Shown here: positions 37,109 through 47,219 of the stretch, piece after piece
How positions within the stretch are numbered: position 1 is the first letter of the stretch
Layout: each line of letters starts with the position of its first letter
Origin: Planktothrix rubescens CCAP 1459/22
GTDB taxonomy: Bacteria > Cyanobacteriota > Cyanobacteriia > Cyanobacteriales > Microcoleaceae
NCBI GenBank assembly: GCA_904830895.1
Contig: LR882958.1
Coordinates: 862,001 to 926,000 of the forward strand
Direction of reading: 5' to 3'
Length of the DNA: 64,000 nt
Made by a program: the position numbers and the translations under genes
The notes under the pieces: generated by a model
What the model was told of the DNA's origin: nothing
Databases searched by the model: none
The model's input: only the letters and a program-made list of their open reading frames with translations

Positions 37109-38302
37109 ATGAGTGAGCAATCTGTTTTTCAACCTCCCGATGAAAATTTCAATGGATTTTCAACTGAAGCTCAACGCGCATTAGAACGGGAAAATCGCTT
37201 ACCTTTAACAGGTTGGCAACAGGAAGTAGATCGCGGTTTAGAATACGGTTTAGAAGCCGCAGAAAGTATCAAAGATCGCAGAATTCCGACGTTTTCCAGA
37301 GGAGAATTACCCCATTATGCGGGGATTAATACGTTTCTAAAAGCTCCTTATTTAGAAGATGTTCGTTTAGTCGGAAATTATGATGTTGCGATTATTGGAG
37401 TTCCCCATGATTCGGGTACAACCTATCGCCCCGGAACTCGTTTTGGCCCCCAAGGAATTCGCCGAATTTCTGCTCTTTATACCCCCTACAATTTTGAATT
37501 AGGGGTTGATTTACGCGAACAAATTACGGTTTGTGATGTCGGGGATATTTTTACGATTCCCGCTAATAATGAAAAATCCTTTGATCAGATTTCTAAAGGC
37601 ATTGCTCATGTTTTTAGTTCCGGTGCATTTCCGATTATTTTAGGCGGAGATCATTCCATTGGTTTCCCCACTGTTCGGGGTATTTGTCGGCATTTAGGCG
37701 ATAAAAAAGTTGGGATTATTCATTTTGATCGTCACGTTGATACCCAGGAAACCGACTTAGATGAACGGATGCACACTTGTCCCTGGTTTCATGCCACAAA
37801 TATGAAGAATGCCCCAGCTAAAAATTTAGTTCAATTGGGCATTGGTGGTTGGCAAGTTCCCCGTGAAGGCGTTAAGGTTTGTCGAGAACGAGCAACTAAT
37901 ATTCTCACGGTAACTGATATTATGGAAATGGGGTTAGATGCGGCGGCAAACTTTGCTTTAGAACGGGCATTAGATGGCACGGATTGTGTGTATATTAGTT
38001 TCGATATTGACTGTATTGATGCGGGTTTTGTCCCTGGGACAGGATGGCCGGAACCTGGGGGTTTATTACCTCGTGAAGTCTTACATTTACTCAAAAAAAT
38101 TGTTCAAAATGCTCCCGTTTGTGGCTTAGAAGTTGTTGAAGTTTCGCCCCCTTACGATATCAGCGATATTACTTCTTTAATGGCAACTCGCGTCATTTGC
38201 GATACCCTCGCTCATTTAGTGGTTTCAGGTCAATTACCCCGCAAACAAAAATCCTCCTATATTTACCCCGAATCTCAACCCGAACTCGTTCAATGGTCAT
38301 AG
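37109..38302 (+). CDS. gdmH: Nickel-dependent guanidine hydrolase (ureohydrolase family)
   Basis: Hydrolyses guanidine to ammonia and urea. 397 residues of the arginase/agmatinase fold: ILGGDHSIGFPTVRG, IIHFDRHVDTQETD and ISFDIDCIDAGFVPGTGWPE supply the dinuclear metal ligands. Three features separate it from agmatinase: a long N-terminal extension (residues 1-75), DRH in place of DAH, and GTGWPEPGG where most agmatinases have GTGTPEPGG. These match Synechocystis Sll1077, shown to be a Ni2+ guanidine hydrolase. Context agrees: guanidine riboswitch upstream, HypA/HypB nickel chaperones downstream. Often mis-annotated agmatinase (speB). AGGAG ribosome binding site before ATG 37109. Confidence 0.93.
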   Translation: MSEQSVFQPPDENFNGFSTEAQRALERENRLPLTGWQQEVDRGLEYGLEAAESIKDRRIPTFSRGELPHYAGINTFLKAPYLEDVRLVGNYDVAIIGVPHDSGTTYRPGTRFGPQGIRRISALYTPYNFELGVDLREQITVCDVGDIFTIPANNEKSFDQISKGIAHVFSSGAFPIILGGDHSIGFPTVRGICRHLGDKKVGIIHFDRHVDTQETDLDERMHTCPWFHATNMKNAPAKNLVQLGIGGWQVPREGVKVCRERATNILTVTDIMEMGLDAAANFALERALDGTDCVYISFDIDCIDAGFVPGTGWPEPGGLLPREVLHLLKKIVQNAPVCGLEVVEVSPPYDISDITSLMATRVICDTLAHLVVSGQLPRKQKSSYIYPESQPELVQWS

Positions 38303-38304
38303 TT

Positions 38305-38366
38305 GACGGTTGACAGTTGACAGTTGACAGTTGACGGTTGACGGTTGACGGTTGACGGTTGACTGC
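38305..38366. repeat. GTTGACGG/GTTGACA heptamer array
   Basis: About nine tandem TTGACGG/TTGACAG heptamers between gdmH and hypA; the reverse complement (CAACTGTCAA) is the same type as the array before leuA. Followed by CTCCCCCTGC units to 38425. Confidence 0.92.
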
Positions 38367-38430
38367 AAGCGAGGGAGGACGCTCCCACTCTCCCCCTGCC
38401 TCCTGCCCTGCTCCCCCTGCTCCCCTAATT

Positions 38431-38847
38431 ATGCACGAAACTGACATGACAAAGGCGTTAATTCTAACCGTAAAAGACTGGTGGAATTCACAGCCTGAAC
38501 CTTATAAAATTGATAAAATTCATTTGATTGTGGGCAAATTTACCTGTGTTGAACCTGTTAGTTTGCAGTTTGCTTTTGAAGTGCAAACCCGCAATACTTT
38601 TTTAGAAGGGGTAATCCTAGAAATTCAAGAAACTCCATTAATTGCCTATTGTCATACTTGTCAAACGGAATATTCCCCAGAAATCGGTTTACATTATGCT
38701 TGTCCGACCTGTCAGTCACCGATGGAAGATATTTGTTCAGGACGAGAATTAAAAATTGATCGCATTGAATATTCTATAGCAGGGAACAGGGAACAGGGAA
38801 CAGGGAACAGGGAGGAAAAGAGTTTACCTTCTGGTTTGTGCCCTTAG
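38431..38847 (+). CDS. hypA: HypA-type nickel chaperone for guanidine hydrolase
   Basis: 138 residues. Starts MHETDMTKALI, where the N-terminal Met-His-Glu binds nickel; the zinc site is CHTCQTEYS and CPTCQSP. Known homologues beside gdmH (GhaA) are needed for nickel loading of the hydrolase; no hydrogenase genes are present here, which supports this role. The last ~22 residues (AGNREQGTGNREEKSLPSGL) are encoded by GGGAACA heptamer repeats and look like an accidental extension past the normal end (RIEYSI). The frame is open further upstream through repeats; ATG 38431 is right because of the MHE motif. Confidence 0.92.
   Translation: MHETDMTKALILTVKDWWNSQPEPYKIDKIHLIVGKFTCVEPVSLQFAFEVQTRNTFLEGVILEIQETPLIAYCHTCQTEYSPEIGLHYACPTCQSPMEDICSGRELKIDRIEYSIAGNREQGTGNREEKSLPSGLCP
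38780..38814. repeat. GGGAACA heptamer array inside the hypA 3' end
   Basis: Four to five tandem GGGAACA units. Since 7 is not a multiple of 3, gain or loss of one unit shifts the reading frame of the HypA tail. Confidence 0.92.
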
Positions 38848-38896
38848 TCTCTGTCCTAACTGCCAGCACAACTTTAATTAACAATAGGAGAACAAA

Positions 38897-39610
38897 ATGC
38901 ACCAAACCTTTGATGTTAGTTTAGGAATTAATTTACTCCATGCGAATCAACATTTAGCCGATGATAACCGTTCCCATTTTGATCAATGGGGAATCACCTG
39001 TTTAAATATTATGAGTAGTCCAGGGGCGGGAAAAACGGTATTATTAGAAAAAACCCTAGAAGCTTTAAATTTAGAGTTAAAATTTGCGGTCATAGAAGGA
39101 GATATGACCACAGAATTAGATGCAGAACGATTGCGTCAATATAACGTTCCCGTGATTGCAATTAATACCGGGCGTTCCTGTCATTTAGATGCTAAAATGG
39201 TCTGGGGTGGAATTCATAAATTAGAACAAGATTATGATCCTCAAAGCTTTGATTTAGTCTTTGTGGAAAATGTGGGAAATTTAGTTTGTCCGGCCGAATT
39301 TGAAGTTGGAGAACACGCTAAAATTGCGTTATTAAGTATCACAGAAGGAGAAGATAAACCCTTGAAATATCCCATTATGTTTCAGGAAGCCGATTGTTTA
39401 TTAATCACAAAAATGGACTTAGCCCCCTATTTAGAGATTGATGTTGAACGCATCGCTGCTAATGTTCGACAAATGAATCCTCACGTTAAAATTATTCCGG
39501 TTTCTGCGAAAACGGGAGAAGGGTTAGAAACTTGGTTTGCATGGGTAAGAACACAAGTCAAAGCCAAGCAAACCCTAACCCCAGAAGCCTTAAATCTTCA
39601 GTCCATTTAA
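38897..39610 (+). CDS. hypB: HypB-type GTPase, nickel insertion
   Basis: 237 residues. G-motifs: [18 protein letters not shown] (P-loop), [13 protein letters not shown] and [10 protein letters not shown] (G4); the metal site typical of HypB is [12 protein letters not shown] plus [16 protein letters not shown]. The N-terminal CxxCGC and His-rich stretches of some HypB proteins are absent. Partner of the HypA protein 50 bp upstream (GhaB in published systems), delivering nickel to GdmH at the expense of GTP. AGGAG ribosome binding site. Same strand and operon. Confidence 0.94.
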   Translation: MHQTFDVSLGINLLHANQHLADDNRSHFDQWGITCLNIMSSPGAGKTVLLEKTLEALNLELKFAVIEGDMTTELDAERLRQYNVPVIAINTGRSCHLDAKMVWGGIHKLEQDYDPQSFDLVFVENVGNLVCPAEFEVGEHAKIALLSITEGEDKPLKYPIMFQEADCLLITKMDLAPYLEIDVERIAANVRQMNPHVKIIPVSAKTGEGLETWFAWVRTQVKAKQTLTPEALNLQSI

Positions 39611-39649
39611 CCCTCAAAACTTAACCACTCAATCATCTGGTAAAAATCG

Positions 39650-40687
39650 ATGAAACGCAGAAAAATTTTATCCTTATTTGGGGTATTTGTAGCGAGTTTA
39701 GCGTTAATTGTAAGTTGTAATCAAGCCCAAAATTCCACACCGAATAATAACGCTTCAACTCCGACAACACCCCCCCTAATTATAGGATATAGTAATTGGT
39801 CTGGATGGTGGCCTTGGGCGATCGCAGAATCTGAAGGATTATTTAAAGCCAATGGCTTGAACGTTGAATTAAAATGGTTTGATGGCTATTTAGAATCCTT
39901 ACAAGCAATGGCGGCGGGACAATTAGATGGGAATTGTCAAACCTTAAATGATACGATTGCCTTTGTAGGTGATTCTAAAAATGGTCAAGTGGCGGTTTTA
40001 ATTAATGATAACTCTGCCGGAAATGATAAGATTATTGTAGCAGAAAATATCAATAAAATTCAAGATTTAAAAGCCAAAAAAGTCGCCGTTGAAGAAGGTT
40101 TAGTGGATGATTTCTTATTGGCGTTAGCTTTAGAAAAAGAGGGAATGTCTCGTCAAGATGTAGAAATTGTTAACTTAGAAACGGGGGCTGCATCTGCCGC
40201 CTTCGTAGCGGGACAAGTTGATGCAGTGGGGGCATTTCCTCCCTTTTGGTTAACAGCATTACAACGAAAAGGCAGTAAAGAGTTAATCAGTTCTAAAGAA
40301 TTTCCGGGGGCTATTCCCGATTTATTAGTGGTGAGTCAAAAATTGATTCAAGACCGTCCTGAACAGGTGCAAGGATTAGTTAAAACTTGGTTTGATATTC
40401 GAGAATTTATGGCAAAAAATCCTGAAAAAGCCAATGAAATTATGGCAAAACGGGCGGGAGTTTCTGGTGAGGAGTTCAAAATGTTTAATGATGGGACTAA
40501 ATTTTTTACCATTCAAGACAATTTAGAAGCCTTTAATTCTGGAAATTCCATGAAACATTTACCCTTTGCCGCCAAAAAAATGAGTGACTTTATGTTACAA
40601 GTGGGACTCCTCAAAACCAAACCCAATTTAGAACCCATTTTAGATGCTCAATTTGTTAAAAAATATGCAGAAGCTCTCAAACAATAA
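39650..40687 (+). CDS. ABC importer substrate-binding lipoprotein, probably for guanidine
   Basis: 345 residues. Signal peptide with lipobox (SLALIVSCN, Cys at about 24), then a Ser/Thr/Asn linker and a SsuA/TauA/NMT1-like periplasmic binding fold (LIIGYSNWSGWWPWAIAESE, DGYLESLQAMAAGQLDGN, GAASAAFVAGQVDAVGA). Such transporters are recurrent under guanidine-I riboswitch control. The many Trp residues near the N-terminus (NWSGWWPW) would suit cation binding. Substrate assignment is by context. 39 bp after hypB, 4 bp before the permease. Confidence 0.88.
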   Translation: MKRRKILSLFGVFVASLALIVSCNQAQNSTPNNNASTPTTPPLIIGYSNWSGWWPWAIAESEGLFKANGLNVELKWFDGYLESLQAMAAGQLDGNCQTLNDTIAFVGDSKNGQVAVLINDNSAGNDKIIVAENINKIQDLKAKKVAVEEGLVDDFLLALALEKEGMSRQDVEIVNLETGAASAAFVAGQVDAVGAFPPFWLTALQRKGSKELISSKEFPGAIPDLLVVSQKLIQDRPEQVQGLVKTWFDIREFMAKNPEKANEIMAKRAGVSGEEFKMFNDGTKFFTIQDNLEAFNSGNSMKHLPFAAKKMSDFMLQVGLLKTKPNLEPILDAQFVKKYAEALKQ

Positions 40688-40691
40688 TTCA

Positions 40692-41501
40692 ATGGAACCC
40701 AAACCTCGCCAAGCTTTAAAACCCACTGTTTTTTGGCGTATTGCTGAAAACATTCCTCCCGCTCTCAATTGGGTATTAGTCACCCTTTCCATTGTTATTC
40801 CTTTCTGTTTATGGTGGGTCTTAGCGTTAATTCTTAATTCTCGCTTTCTTCCCACTCCTCCCCAAGTTTTACAAGCGGGTTTTGGACTCTGGGAAAAAGG
40901 GTATTTAGTACAGGATACCGTAGCCAGTATTACACGGGTGACGTTGGGATTTTTCTTGGGGGCAATGTTAGCAATTCCGTTAGGAATTTCGATGGGATCT
41001 TTTGCCAGTATTCGGGCATTAACTGAACCCTTAATTGGGATTTTACGCTATATGCCCGCCCCGGCATTTATTCCCCTTTTAGTTTTATATCTCGGTATTA
41101 ATGAAGCTCCGAAAATCATGTTAATTTTTATCGGAACATTGTTTTTCAATACCTTGATGGTTATGGATGCGGTGAAATTCGTTCCCAAGGATTTAATTGA
41201 AACCACCTATACTTTAGGAGGAAATCGTCAACAGGTGTTAACGCAAGTGATTATTCCTGCCATTATTCCTAATATTATTGATGCCTTACGAATTAATATG
41301 GCAGCAGGTTGGAATTTAGTCGTTGTAGCCGAATTAATTGCCGCCGAAGTGGGGTTAGGCAAACGCATTGTTATTGCTCAAAAATTCCTGAGAACCGATG
41401 AAATTTTTGCCTGTTTAATCATTCTAGGTTTAATTGGGTTTGCCATTGATTTATCTTTTCGACTCCTATTAAAAACAACCTGCAAATGGGCTGTTGATTA
41501 A
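40692..41501 (+). CDS. ABC importer permease
   Basis: 269 residues, BPD_transp_1 family related to SsuC/TauC, with about six membrane spans. The cytoplasmic EAA loop is visible: ETTYTLGGNRQQVLTQVIIP. The frame is open from 40644, overlapping the binding-protein gene, but ATG 40692 (MEPKPRQALKPTVFW) lies 4 bp after the previous stop and gives a normal N-terminus. Acts with the neighbouring lipoprotein and ATPase. Confidence 0.9.
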   Translation: MEPKPRQALKPTVFWRIAENIPPALNWVLVTLSIVIPFCLWWVLALILNSRFLPTPPQVLQAGFGLWEKGYLVQDTVASITRVTLGFFLGAMLAIPLGISMGSFASIRALTEPLIGILRYMPAPAFIPLLVLYLGINEAPKIMLIFIGTLFFNTLMVMDAVKFVPKDLIETTYTLGGNRQQVLTQVIIPAIIPNIIDALRINMAAGWNLVVVAELIAAEVGLGKRIVIAQKFLRTDEIFACLIILGLIGFAIDLSFRLLLKTTCKWAVD

Positions 41502-41518
41502 TCAACTGTATTCTAACC

Positions 41519-41560
41519 GTAGGATGGGCTTTGCCCATTATCTAAAATAATGTATCCTAC
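41519..41560. repeat. Palindrome GTAGGATGGGCTTTGCCCAT ... ATCCTAC
   Basis: Inner TGGGC-TTT-GCCCA hairpin and outer GTAGGAT/ATCCTAC arms, in the 179-bp gap between permease and ATPase genes; it might modulate expression of the ATPase gene. Confidence 0.65.
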
Positions 41561-41680
41561 TTAACAGTTCATGAATTAACTGTTAGTTACAATTAACTCT
41601 CAGTTAGAAAGAATTGCCATAGAATTTATAAAAATTTAATTGATACTAACGATAGTATAATTCAGTTTGGACTCAAAAAA

Positions 41681-42499
41681 ATGCACCTAGAAATAAATAA
41701 TCTTCATAAACAATTTCCCACCCGAACAGGGTTTTTAGTCGCCTTACAAAATATTAATCTGCACGTTGAAACCGGAGAATTAGTCTGTGCTGTTGGCGCA
41801 TCCGGTTCAGGAAAATCCACCCTATTAAGAATGATTGCCGGGTTAGATTATCCCACTTCGGGTAAAATTATCGTGGATGGAATGGAAGTCACCGGGCCTG
41901 GAGCAGACCGGGGAATGGTATTTCAACGCTATACCTTATATCCCTGGTTAACCGTCCAAAAAAATGTAGAATTTGGCTTAAAATTACAGGGGGTTTCCCA
42001 TCAACAACGCCGAGAACAAACCTCCTATTATTTAGATGTTGTTAGCTTAACTCCCTTTGCCCAATGTTATCCCAAACAACTCTCAGGAGGTATGAAACAA
42101 CGGGTAGCCATTGCCCGTGCTTTAGCCACACAACCGAAAATTTTGTTAATGGATGAACCCTTTGGGGCGTTAGATATTCAAAGCAAAGAAACCATGCAAC
42201 AATTTTTACGGCAACTGTGGCAAAAAACAGGTTGTACAATTTTAATGATTACCCACGACGTTGAAGAAGCGGTATTTCTATCCCAAAGAATTTATGTATT
42301 AAGTACCAGACCCGGACAAATCCAAGATGAATTTATAATTAATTTACCCGAAGAACGTAATTATAAAATCAAACGTCAATTAGAATTTCAAAAATATGTC
42401 GGTGATATTATGGATTTACTGCGGGGAAGCAAAGAAGAATCTGTTATAGCAGGGAACACCGGAACAGCCCCCCCCAATCCCCCGTGCACGAGGGGCTAG
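41681..42499 (+). CDS. ABC importer ATPase
   Basis: 272 residues, SsuB/TauB-like. Walker [19 protein letters not shown]-loop FQRYTLYPW, signature [16 protein letters not shown], Walker [13 protein letters not shown], switch ITHDVEEAV. It energises the neighbouring permease. The last ~18 residues ([18 protein letters not shown]) are encoded by short repeat DNA like that found in intergenic STRRs, so the natural end was probably earlier. The stop codon (42497-42499) lies in the target-site duplication of the following ISAs1-type element. Confidence 0.94.
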   Translation: MHLEINNLHKQFPTRTGFLVALQNINLHVETGELVCAVGASGSGKSTLLRMIAGLDYPTSGKIIVDGMEVTGPGADRGMVFQRYTLYPWLTVQKNVEFGLKLQGVSHQQRREQTSYYLDVVSLTPFAQCYPKQLSGGMKQRVAIARALATQPKILLMDEPFGALDIQSKETMQQFLRQLWQKTGCTILMITHDVEEAVFLSQRIYVLSTRPGQIQDEFIINLPEERNYKIKRQLEFQKYVGDIMDLLRGSKEESVIAGNTGTAPPNPPCTRG

Positions 42500-42501
42500 G
42501 G

Positions 42502-43924
42502 CAGGGCTGTTTCATGTTTGAAAATTATAGCCTACTTTTGGGTCATAATTCTCAAACATGATAGCTATTTTCCGAATAATTAATATTTCATATAATTGCT
42601 ATATTAATATTAATTATAGGAGGTATTATCTAAGCAGCATAAATATTCTTATTCCCTATGGAGTAAGACTTACATTCCCGATTTTTATCTATTTTTCCTA
42701 AATTAATTGCTCTATTTTTTCATTTTTAACCTTCGGATTAAGAGATAGCCACTAATTTCTCCCAATGATTTCCTAACCACCTTCTTCCCTCTGTTATTGA
42801 CAAAAATCCTAAACCTCTGAAAATATTCAATCCTAGGGTGTTGAGCAGTGCCCAATTAGTCGCGGCTTGTACTTGATGAATTTTCATACTATCCTCTTTA
42901 AATAACACATCTTTTACCCAATGAACTTGATTCTCAATCCCCCAATGCCCTTTAATTTTTTTGGAAAAAAAATCCGCCTTTTCCCAGATACTACTTATAT
43001 AATAAACCGTTTCTCTATAAGGCTTTTTTCCTCTGTATCCCCACCTTTCTACCTGAATTATACTTTGAATATGTTCCCAAGGGCTTTCAATTTTTATCGA
43101 ATTTTTAAACACTGATACCCGACGAGTTATTTCTCGTCCATGACCCCTCTCTTTTTGAGTATCTATACTTTCAGCTTTCGTCGTTTTTGTAATTTTTTCA
43201 ATTTGATTATACAGTTTGATTTGATTCTTTTTAACCGCGATTAAATAATCGTTTTCACTCTCGATAATCTTTCGGACTGTGGTGACATTACAATGTAACG
43301 CATCCGCAGTTATTAACTTTCCTTTTAGACCACATTCTTCTATTATCCCTTGGGCTACAGCTTGTTCTGAACCGGTTTTACTCTCGAACTTTTCCGTCGC
43401 TAATACTAATCCGGTTTCTTGACTAAATAGAGATACCATTATTACCATGTTTTGCTGCTGATTGCCTGGGTCTTTTACCGTACTTCTTAAACTTTTTCCA
43501 TCTATTGCTAATCCCTCTATTCCCTTTAATTTAGGAGAATTCTCTCTTGACCATTCTTTTACTATTTTGCTTAAATCCTTCTCGTCTACTCCTCTCATCA
43601 CCCTCCTTATTGTTGAATAAGATGGCATTCCTTGGCTATAGATATTGAATGTTCTTTTCAGGATAACTTCGTTGGCTTTGACAAAATATTCCATCTCTCG
43701 ATATCCTTGATGCCCTGACATCACCCCTAAAACTACTACTAATAGCACTTCCCATAAACTATACCTTTTTCCCTGATTTTTTCGGAAATCCTTGACTTCT
43801 TTTAAATTTTCTATTAAACTTGTTAGCATCTTTATTTTAGAAAAAAATGGTGATCGCTCTCCATTTTATCAGGTGGCGATCGCTCTTTCTTTACTCTTTT
43901 TCACCTGACTTTGAAACAGCCCTG
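42502..43924 (-). mobile_element. ISAs1-family insertion sequence, 1423 bp
   Basis: Perfect 13-bp terminal inverted repeats CAGGGCTGTTTCA (42502-42514) and TGAAACAGCCCTG (43912-43924), flanked by a 10-bp direct repeat GGGGCTAGGG (42492-42501 and 43925-43934). The transposase is complete on the minus strand. The left 236 bp are non-coding and contain an imperfect palindrome (CATGTTTGA..TCAAACATG). Intact ends and target duplication indicate a fairly recent insertion. Confidence 0.95.
42738..43829 (-). CDS. ISAs1-family DDE transposase
   Basis: 363 residues, full length. N-terminal DDE_Tnp_1-associated domain (KEVKDFRKNQGKRYSLWEVL), then the DDE core: GLAIDGKSLRST (first Asp), LITADALHCNVTTVRKII (second Asp) and the WGIENQVHWVKDVLFKED region (Glu). 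H-repeat-associated proteins of E. coli belong to this family. ATG 43829. No frameshift seen, so possibly active. Confidence 0.95.
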   Translation of the reverse strand: MLTSLIENLKEVKDFRKNQGKRYSLWEVLLVVVLGVMSGHQGYREMEYFVKANEVILKRTFNIYSQGMPSYSTIRRVMRGVDEKDLSKIVKEWSRENSPKLKGIEGLAIDGKSLRSTVKDPGNQQQNMVIMVSLFSQETGLVLATEKFESKTGSEQAVAQGIIEECGLKGKLITADALHCNVTTVRKIIESENDYLIAVKKNQIKLYNQIEKITKTTKAESIDTQKERGHGREITRRVSVFKNSIKIESPWEHIQSIIQVERWGYRGKKPYRETVYYISSIWEKADFFSKKIKGHWGIENQVHWVKDVLFKEDSMKIHQVQAATNWALLNTLGLNIFRGLGFLSITEGRRWLGNHWEKLVAIS

Positions 43925-44042
43925 GGGGCTAGGGGGGGAGGAAACAGGGGGGAAAATACTTCACCGTCTGGGTTCTAAGATCCGTCTGGTGTCCTAACTA
44001 CCTTGGCGGTTGCTATACTGTTTATGTAGTTACACAAGACGG

Positions 44043-44065
44043 AAAAAGGTGGGTCTAGCCCACCT
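44043..44065 (-). terminator. Intrinsic terminator of tkt
   Basis: On the minus strand AGGTGGG-CTAGA-CCCACCT is followed directly by TTTTTCC, 25 bp beyond the tkt stop. Good Rho-independent form. Confidence 0.85.
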
Positions 44066-44089
44066 CAATCAATCTAATTGATTTCTGGC

Positions 44090-46096
44090 TTAACCCAATA
44101 ACGCTTTCGCCTTAGCCAAAACATTATCAACGGTGTAACCGAATTTCTCCATCAACACACCACCCGGAGCCGAGGCACCAAAGGTATCAATGCTGATGCT
44201 GTCGCCTTCGCTACCCGTGTAACGTTGCCAACCAAAACTACAACCCGCTTCCACAGCTAGACGTTTGGTAACAGCTTTAGGTAACACAGACTCTTTATAA
44301 GCAGCATCTTGTTCTTCAAACAGTTCCCAACAAGGCATAGAAACCACCCGAACTTTTTTCCCAACCTGGGTTAATTTTTCGGCGACTTCCACACACAGAG
44401 AAACCTCGCTTCCAGTTCCGATTAGAATTAAATCGGGAGTTCCTTCGCTATCGGACAGAACATAAGCCCCTTTGCCGACCACATCAATAGAACTACCGTT
44501 TAAGTTCGGTAATGCTTGGCGAGTTAAGGCTATCAATGTGGGACGATGACGGTTTTCCACAGCGATTTTATACGCACCAGACGTTTCGTTACCATCCGCC
44601 GGACGCATCACCAACAAGTTAGGAATCACCCGCAAGGAGGCAATGGTTTCCACAGGTTGGTGGGTAGGGCCATCTTCCCCAAGGGCAATCGAGTCATGGG
44701 TCATCACATAGATCACACCAATTTCCGATAAAGCAGCTAAACGAATCGCCGCCCGCATATAGTCGGCAAAGACTAGGAAGGTAGCACAATAGGGAACTAA
44801 CCCCGAACCATGCAAGCCAATACCATTACAAATTGCCCCCATTCCGTGTTCCCGAACACCGAAACGCAGGTTACGATTTTGATATTGTCCTTTTTGGAAA
44901 TTACCAAAACCCTTGATCTCCGTTAAGTTGGAGTGGGTTAAGTCCGCCGAACCCCCAATTAATTCGGGAATAGCCGGAGCTAAGGCATTCAGACATCCTT
45001 CGGAATATTGGCGAGTGGCTTTACCTTTTTCATCGGGAGTGAATGTCGGTAAGGATTTTTCCCAACCTTCGGGGAGTATTCCACTGGTGCGGCGTTCAAA
45101 TTCCGCAGCTTCTTGGGGATATTTGGCTTTATAGTCAGCCCAAGTTTTATTCCATTCAGTTTCCAGATTAGCCCCACGTTCAACGGCTTTGCGGGTATGG
45201 GCTAAGGCATCTTCAGGAATTTCAAAGGGTTCATAGTTCCAACCCAGGTTTTTCCGAGTCGCGGCCACTTCATCTGCGCCCAAAGCGGCTCCGTGAACTC
45301 CAGCAGTATTTTGTCTGTTGGGAGAACCGTAACCAATGATGGTGGTAACTTTAATGAAAGTGGGTTTATCGGTGACAGCCTTGGCTTTAGCAATGGCGTC
45401 GGCGATACCATCTAAGTCGGTATTCCCATTTTCAACGTGCAGAACGTGCCAGCCGTAGGCTTCAAACCGTTTGCTCACATCTTCGGTAAAGGAAATCTCG
45501 GTATTTCCATCAATAGAAATATGATTATCGTCATAAAGGGCAATTAATTTACCCAGTCCCAGATGTCCCGCTAAGGAACAGGCTTCACCAGAAACCCCTT
45601 CCATGTTGCAACCATCACCCAGGATCACATAGGTATAGTGGTCTACCAGTGCAGCATCGGGTTTATTGAAGGTCGCCGCGTCATGAGCTTCGGCCATCGC
45701 TAACCCAACGCCATTGGCAATCCCTTGACCTAAAGGGCCAGTGGTAACTTCCACACCCTCAGTTTCAAAGTTTTCTGGGTGGCCAGGAGTCCGAGAACCC
45801 CACTGACGGAATTGTTTAATATCATCTAAGGTGACGCTATCATATCCCGTTAAATAAAGGAGGGCATACTGCAACATACAGCCATGACCTGCGGATAGGA
45901 CGAAGCGATCGCGGTTATACCATTTAGGATTTTTGGGATTGAACCGCATAAACCGATCCCACAACACAAAGGCCATGGGCGCGGCACCCATTGGTAATCC
46001 TGGGTGGCCGGATTTAGCTTTTTCTACCGCATCAATGGCTAGGAAGCGAATCGAATTAATGCAAAGTTCTTCAAGTGATTGGGCTGGATCAACCAT
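44090..46096 (-). CDS. tkt: Transketolase
   Basis: 668 residues; ThDP enzyme of the Calvin cycle and pentose phosphate pathway. Marks: [36 protein letters not shown], ThDP motif [14 protein letters not shown], pyrimidine domain [11 protein letters not shown] and [16 protein letters not shown]-terminal [14 protein letters not shown]. Standard length. ATG 46096; intrinsic terminator follows. No clustered Calvin-cycle genes. Confidence 0.98.
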   Translation of the reverse strand: MVDPAQSLEELCINSIRFLAIDAVEKAKSGHPGLPMGAAPMAFVLWDRFMRFNPKNPKWYNRDRFVLSAGHGCMLQYALLYLTGYDSVTLDDIKQFRQWGSRTPGHPENFETEGVEVTTGPLGQGIANGVGLAMAEAHDAATFNKPDAALVDHYTYVILGDGCNMEGVSGEACSLAGHLGLGKLIALYDDNHISIDGNTEISFTEDVSKRFEAYGWHVLHVENGNTDLDGIADAIAKAKAVTDKPTFIKVTTIIGYGSPNRQNTAGVHGAALGADEVAATRKNLGWNYEPFEIPEDALAHTRKAVERGANLETEWNKTWADYKAKYPQEAAEFERRTSGILPEGWEKSLPTFTPDEKGKATRQYSEGCLNALAPAIPELIGGSADLTHSNLTEIKGFGNFQKGQYQNRNLRFGVREHGMGAICNGIGLHGSGLVPYCATFLVFADYMRAAIRLAALSEIGVIYVMTHDSIALGEDGPTHQPVETIASLRVIPNLLVMRPADGNETSGAYKIAVENRHRPTLIALTRQALPNLNGSSIDVVGKGAYVLSDSEGTPDLILIGTGSEVSLCVEVAEKLTQVGKKVRVVSMPCWELFEEQDAAYKESVLPKAVTKRLAVEAGCSFGWQRYTGSEGDSISIDTFGASAPGGVLMEKFGYTVDNVLAKAKALLG

Positions 46097-46352
46097 AATT
46101 ATTGTTATCTGTAAACTTTAGTGAGTGCGTGAGCGCTCATTTTATAGAATCTCAACAAGTGATTCTCTGCCATAAGTCGCTCTGGAATTACCCTTAGACC
46201 GCATCACAATCATCTCATCACTTGAGACACGCAAGCAACCCAATTCTTGATTTTTGGTCAAAGTTTATTTTCTTGCCTATGCACAAATTGTCAATTTTGT
46301 CAATACCCTACCCGTTACTTGCCATTTTCCCCAATTTAAGATTGCTATATCT

Positions 46353-46928
46353 TTAAAAATGTTTATCAATTAACACTGGAATTTGTTTTGATTCAACTTT
46401 GCTATAATGGATTTTATCGGGTAACATCACAAGATTAGGGCCAGATTTACATTTTTTCAGACATCCTGTTTTTTGAATCGTGACTTGATCTTCTAATCCC
46501 CGTTGGGCTAACTCTTTTTCTAATAACGAACAAACCCGATCTCCTCCCCGTTTGCGACAATCGGATTTTTGACAAATTAGGATTTTTGCAGGTTTAACAG
46601 GAATAACTGAAGGTTGAGTTAAGGGAATTTCGCCGTCTTGATCAATCTGAGAATTAAAAGAAACTGATGGAGTTAAAGTTGATATCGGTTTTGAACTTGA
46701 AAGCACTTGCGTTGCTTTTAGCTTAATTTTTCCGGTTTTAAAATCTTGTTTTTTCTGGCCTGTAACCTTGACTTGATAACCCGGAGCTAAATCAGAAATT
46801 CCAATAATTCTGACTTGTTTGGAAATTTTAATCAATAATAATCCCAAAGAAGTCATCAAGGTAATTACTTTAGGTCTTCCATCTTTAATCCCCACATTTT
46901 GGATTGTTCCAGTGAGATTGAATTCCAT
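46353..46928 (-). CDS. [2Fe-2S] thioredoxin-like ferredoxin with N-terminal OB-like domain
   Basis: 191 residues. The N-terminal 75 residues (MEFNLTGTIQNVGIKDGRPK) look like a small beta-barrel of the OB type; a Ser/Thr/Pro linker follows; the C-terminal 75 residues (ILICQKSDCRKRGGDRVC and KTGCLKKCKSGPNLVMLP) form the [2Fe-2S] thioredoxin-like ferredoxin with four Cys. Related to the stand-alone protein at 8576. Start chosen at ATG 46928 since the upstream extension begins at GTG and lacks family similarity. Role unknown; electron transfer assumed. Confidence 0.78.
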   Translation of the reverse strand: MEFNLTGTIQNVGIKDGRPKVITLMTSLGLLLIKISKQVRIIGISDLAPGYQVKVTGQKKQDFKTGKIKLKATQVLSSSKPISTLTPSVSFNSQIDQDGEIPLTQPSVIPVKPAKILICQKSDCRKRGGDRVCSLLEKELAQRGLEDQVTIQKTGCLKKCKSGPNLVMLPDKIHYSKVESKQIPVLIDKHF

Positions 46929-47219
46929 ATTTAATGAATGGGATGATTGAACTCTATTTTGAATCATGGGGACAAACCAGCCCACAGATCAAGCCCTAGA
47001 CTCTGATCGGTGAACCTCTATAGACTAGGATACCTCAAATGAAAATTATTCTCAATAGATCAAATAAAATTTTTCTCAATTCTGACGAGATGGCGATCGC
47101 CAGTTGTGGCCAGGGATAAACCCCGATCTTAAATACTGAGAAATGCTAAGTTTATAAAAATTTCTGTTACTTAGGATACATTTTGCTAAAAATATGTAAA
47201 AATTTTAGATAGAGAAATC

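Noticed and set aside
37109-38302. Agmatinase (speB) assignment
   Set aside because: The guanidine riboswitch, HypA/HypB neighbours and the GTGWPEPGG/DRHVD variants fit guanidine hydrolase better.
38431-39610. Hydrogenase maturation role for HypA/HypB
   Set aside because: No hydrogenase structural or other hyp genes occur in the window, and both sit inside the riboswitch-controlled operon.
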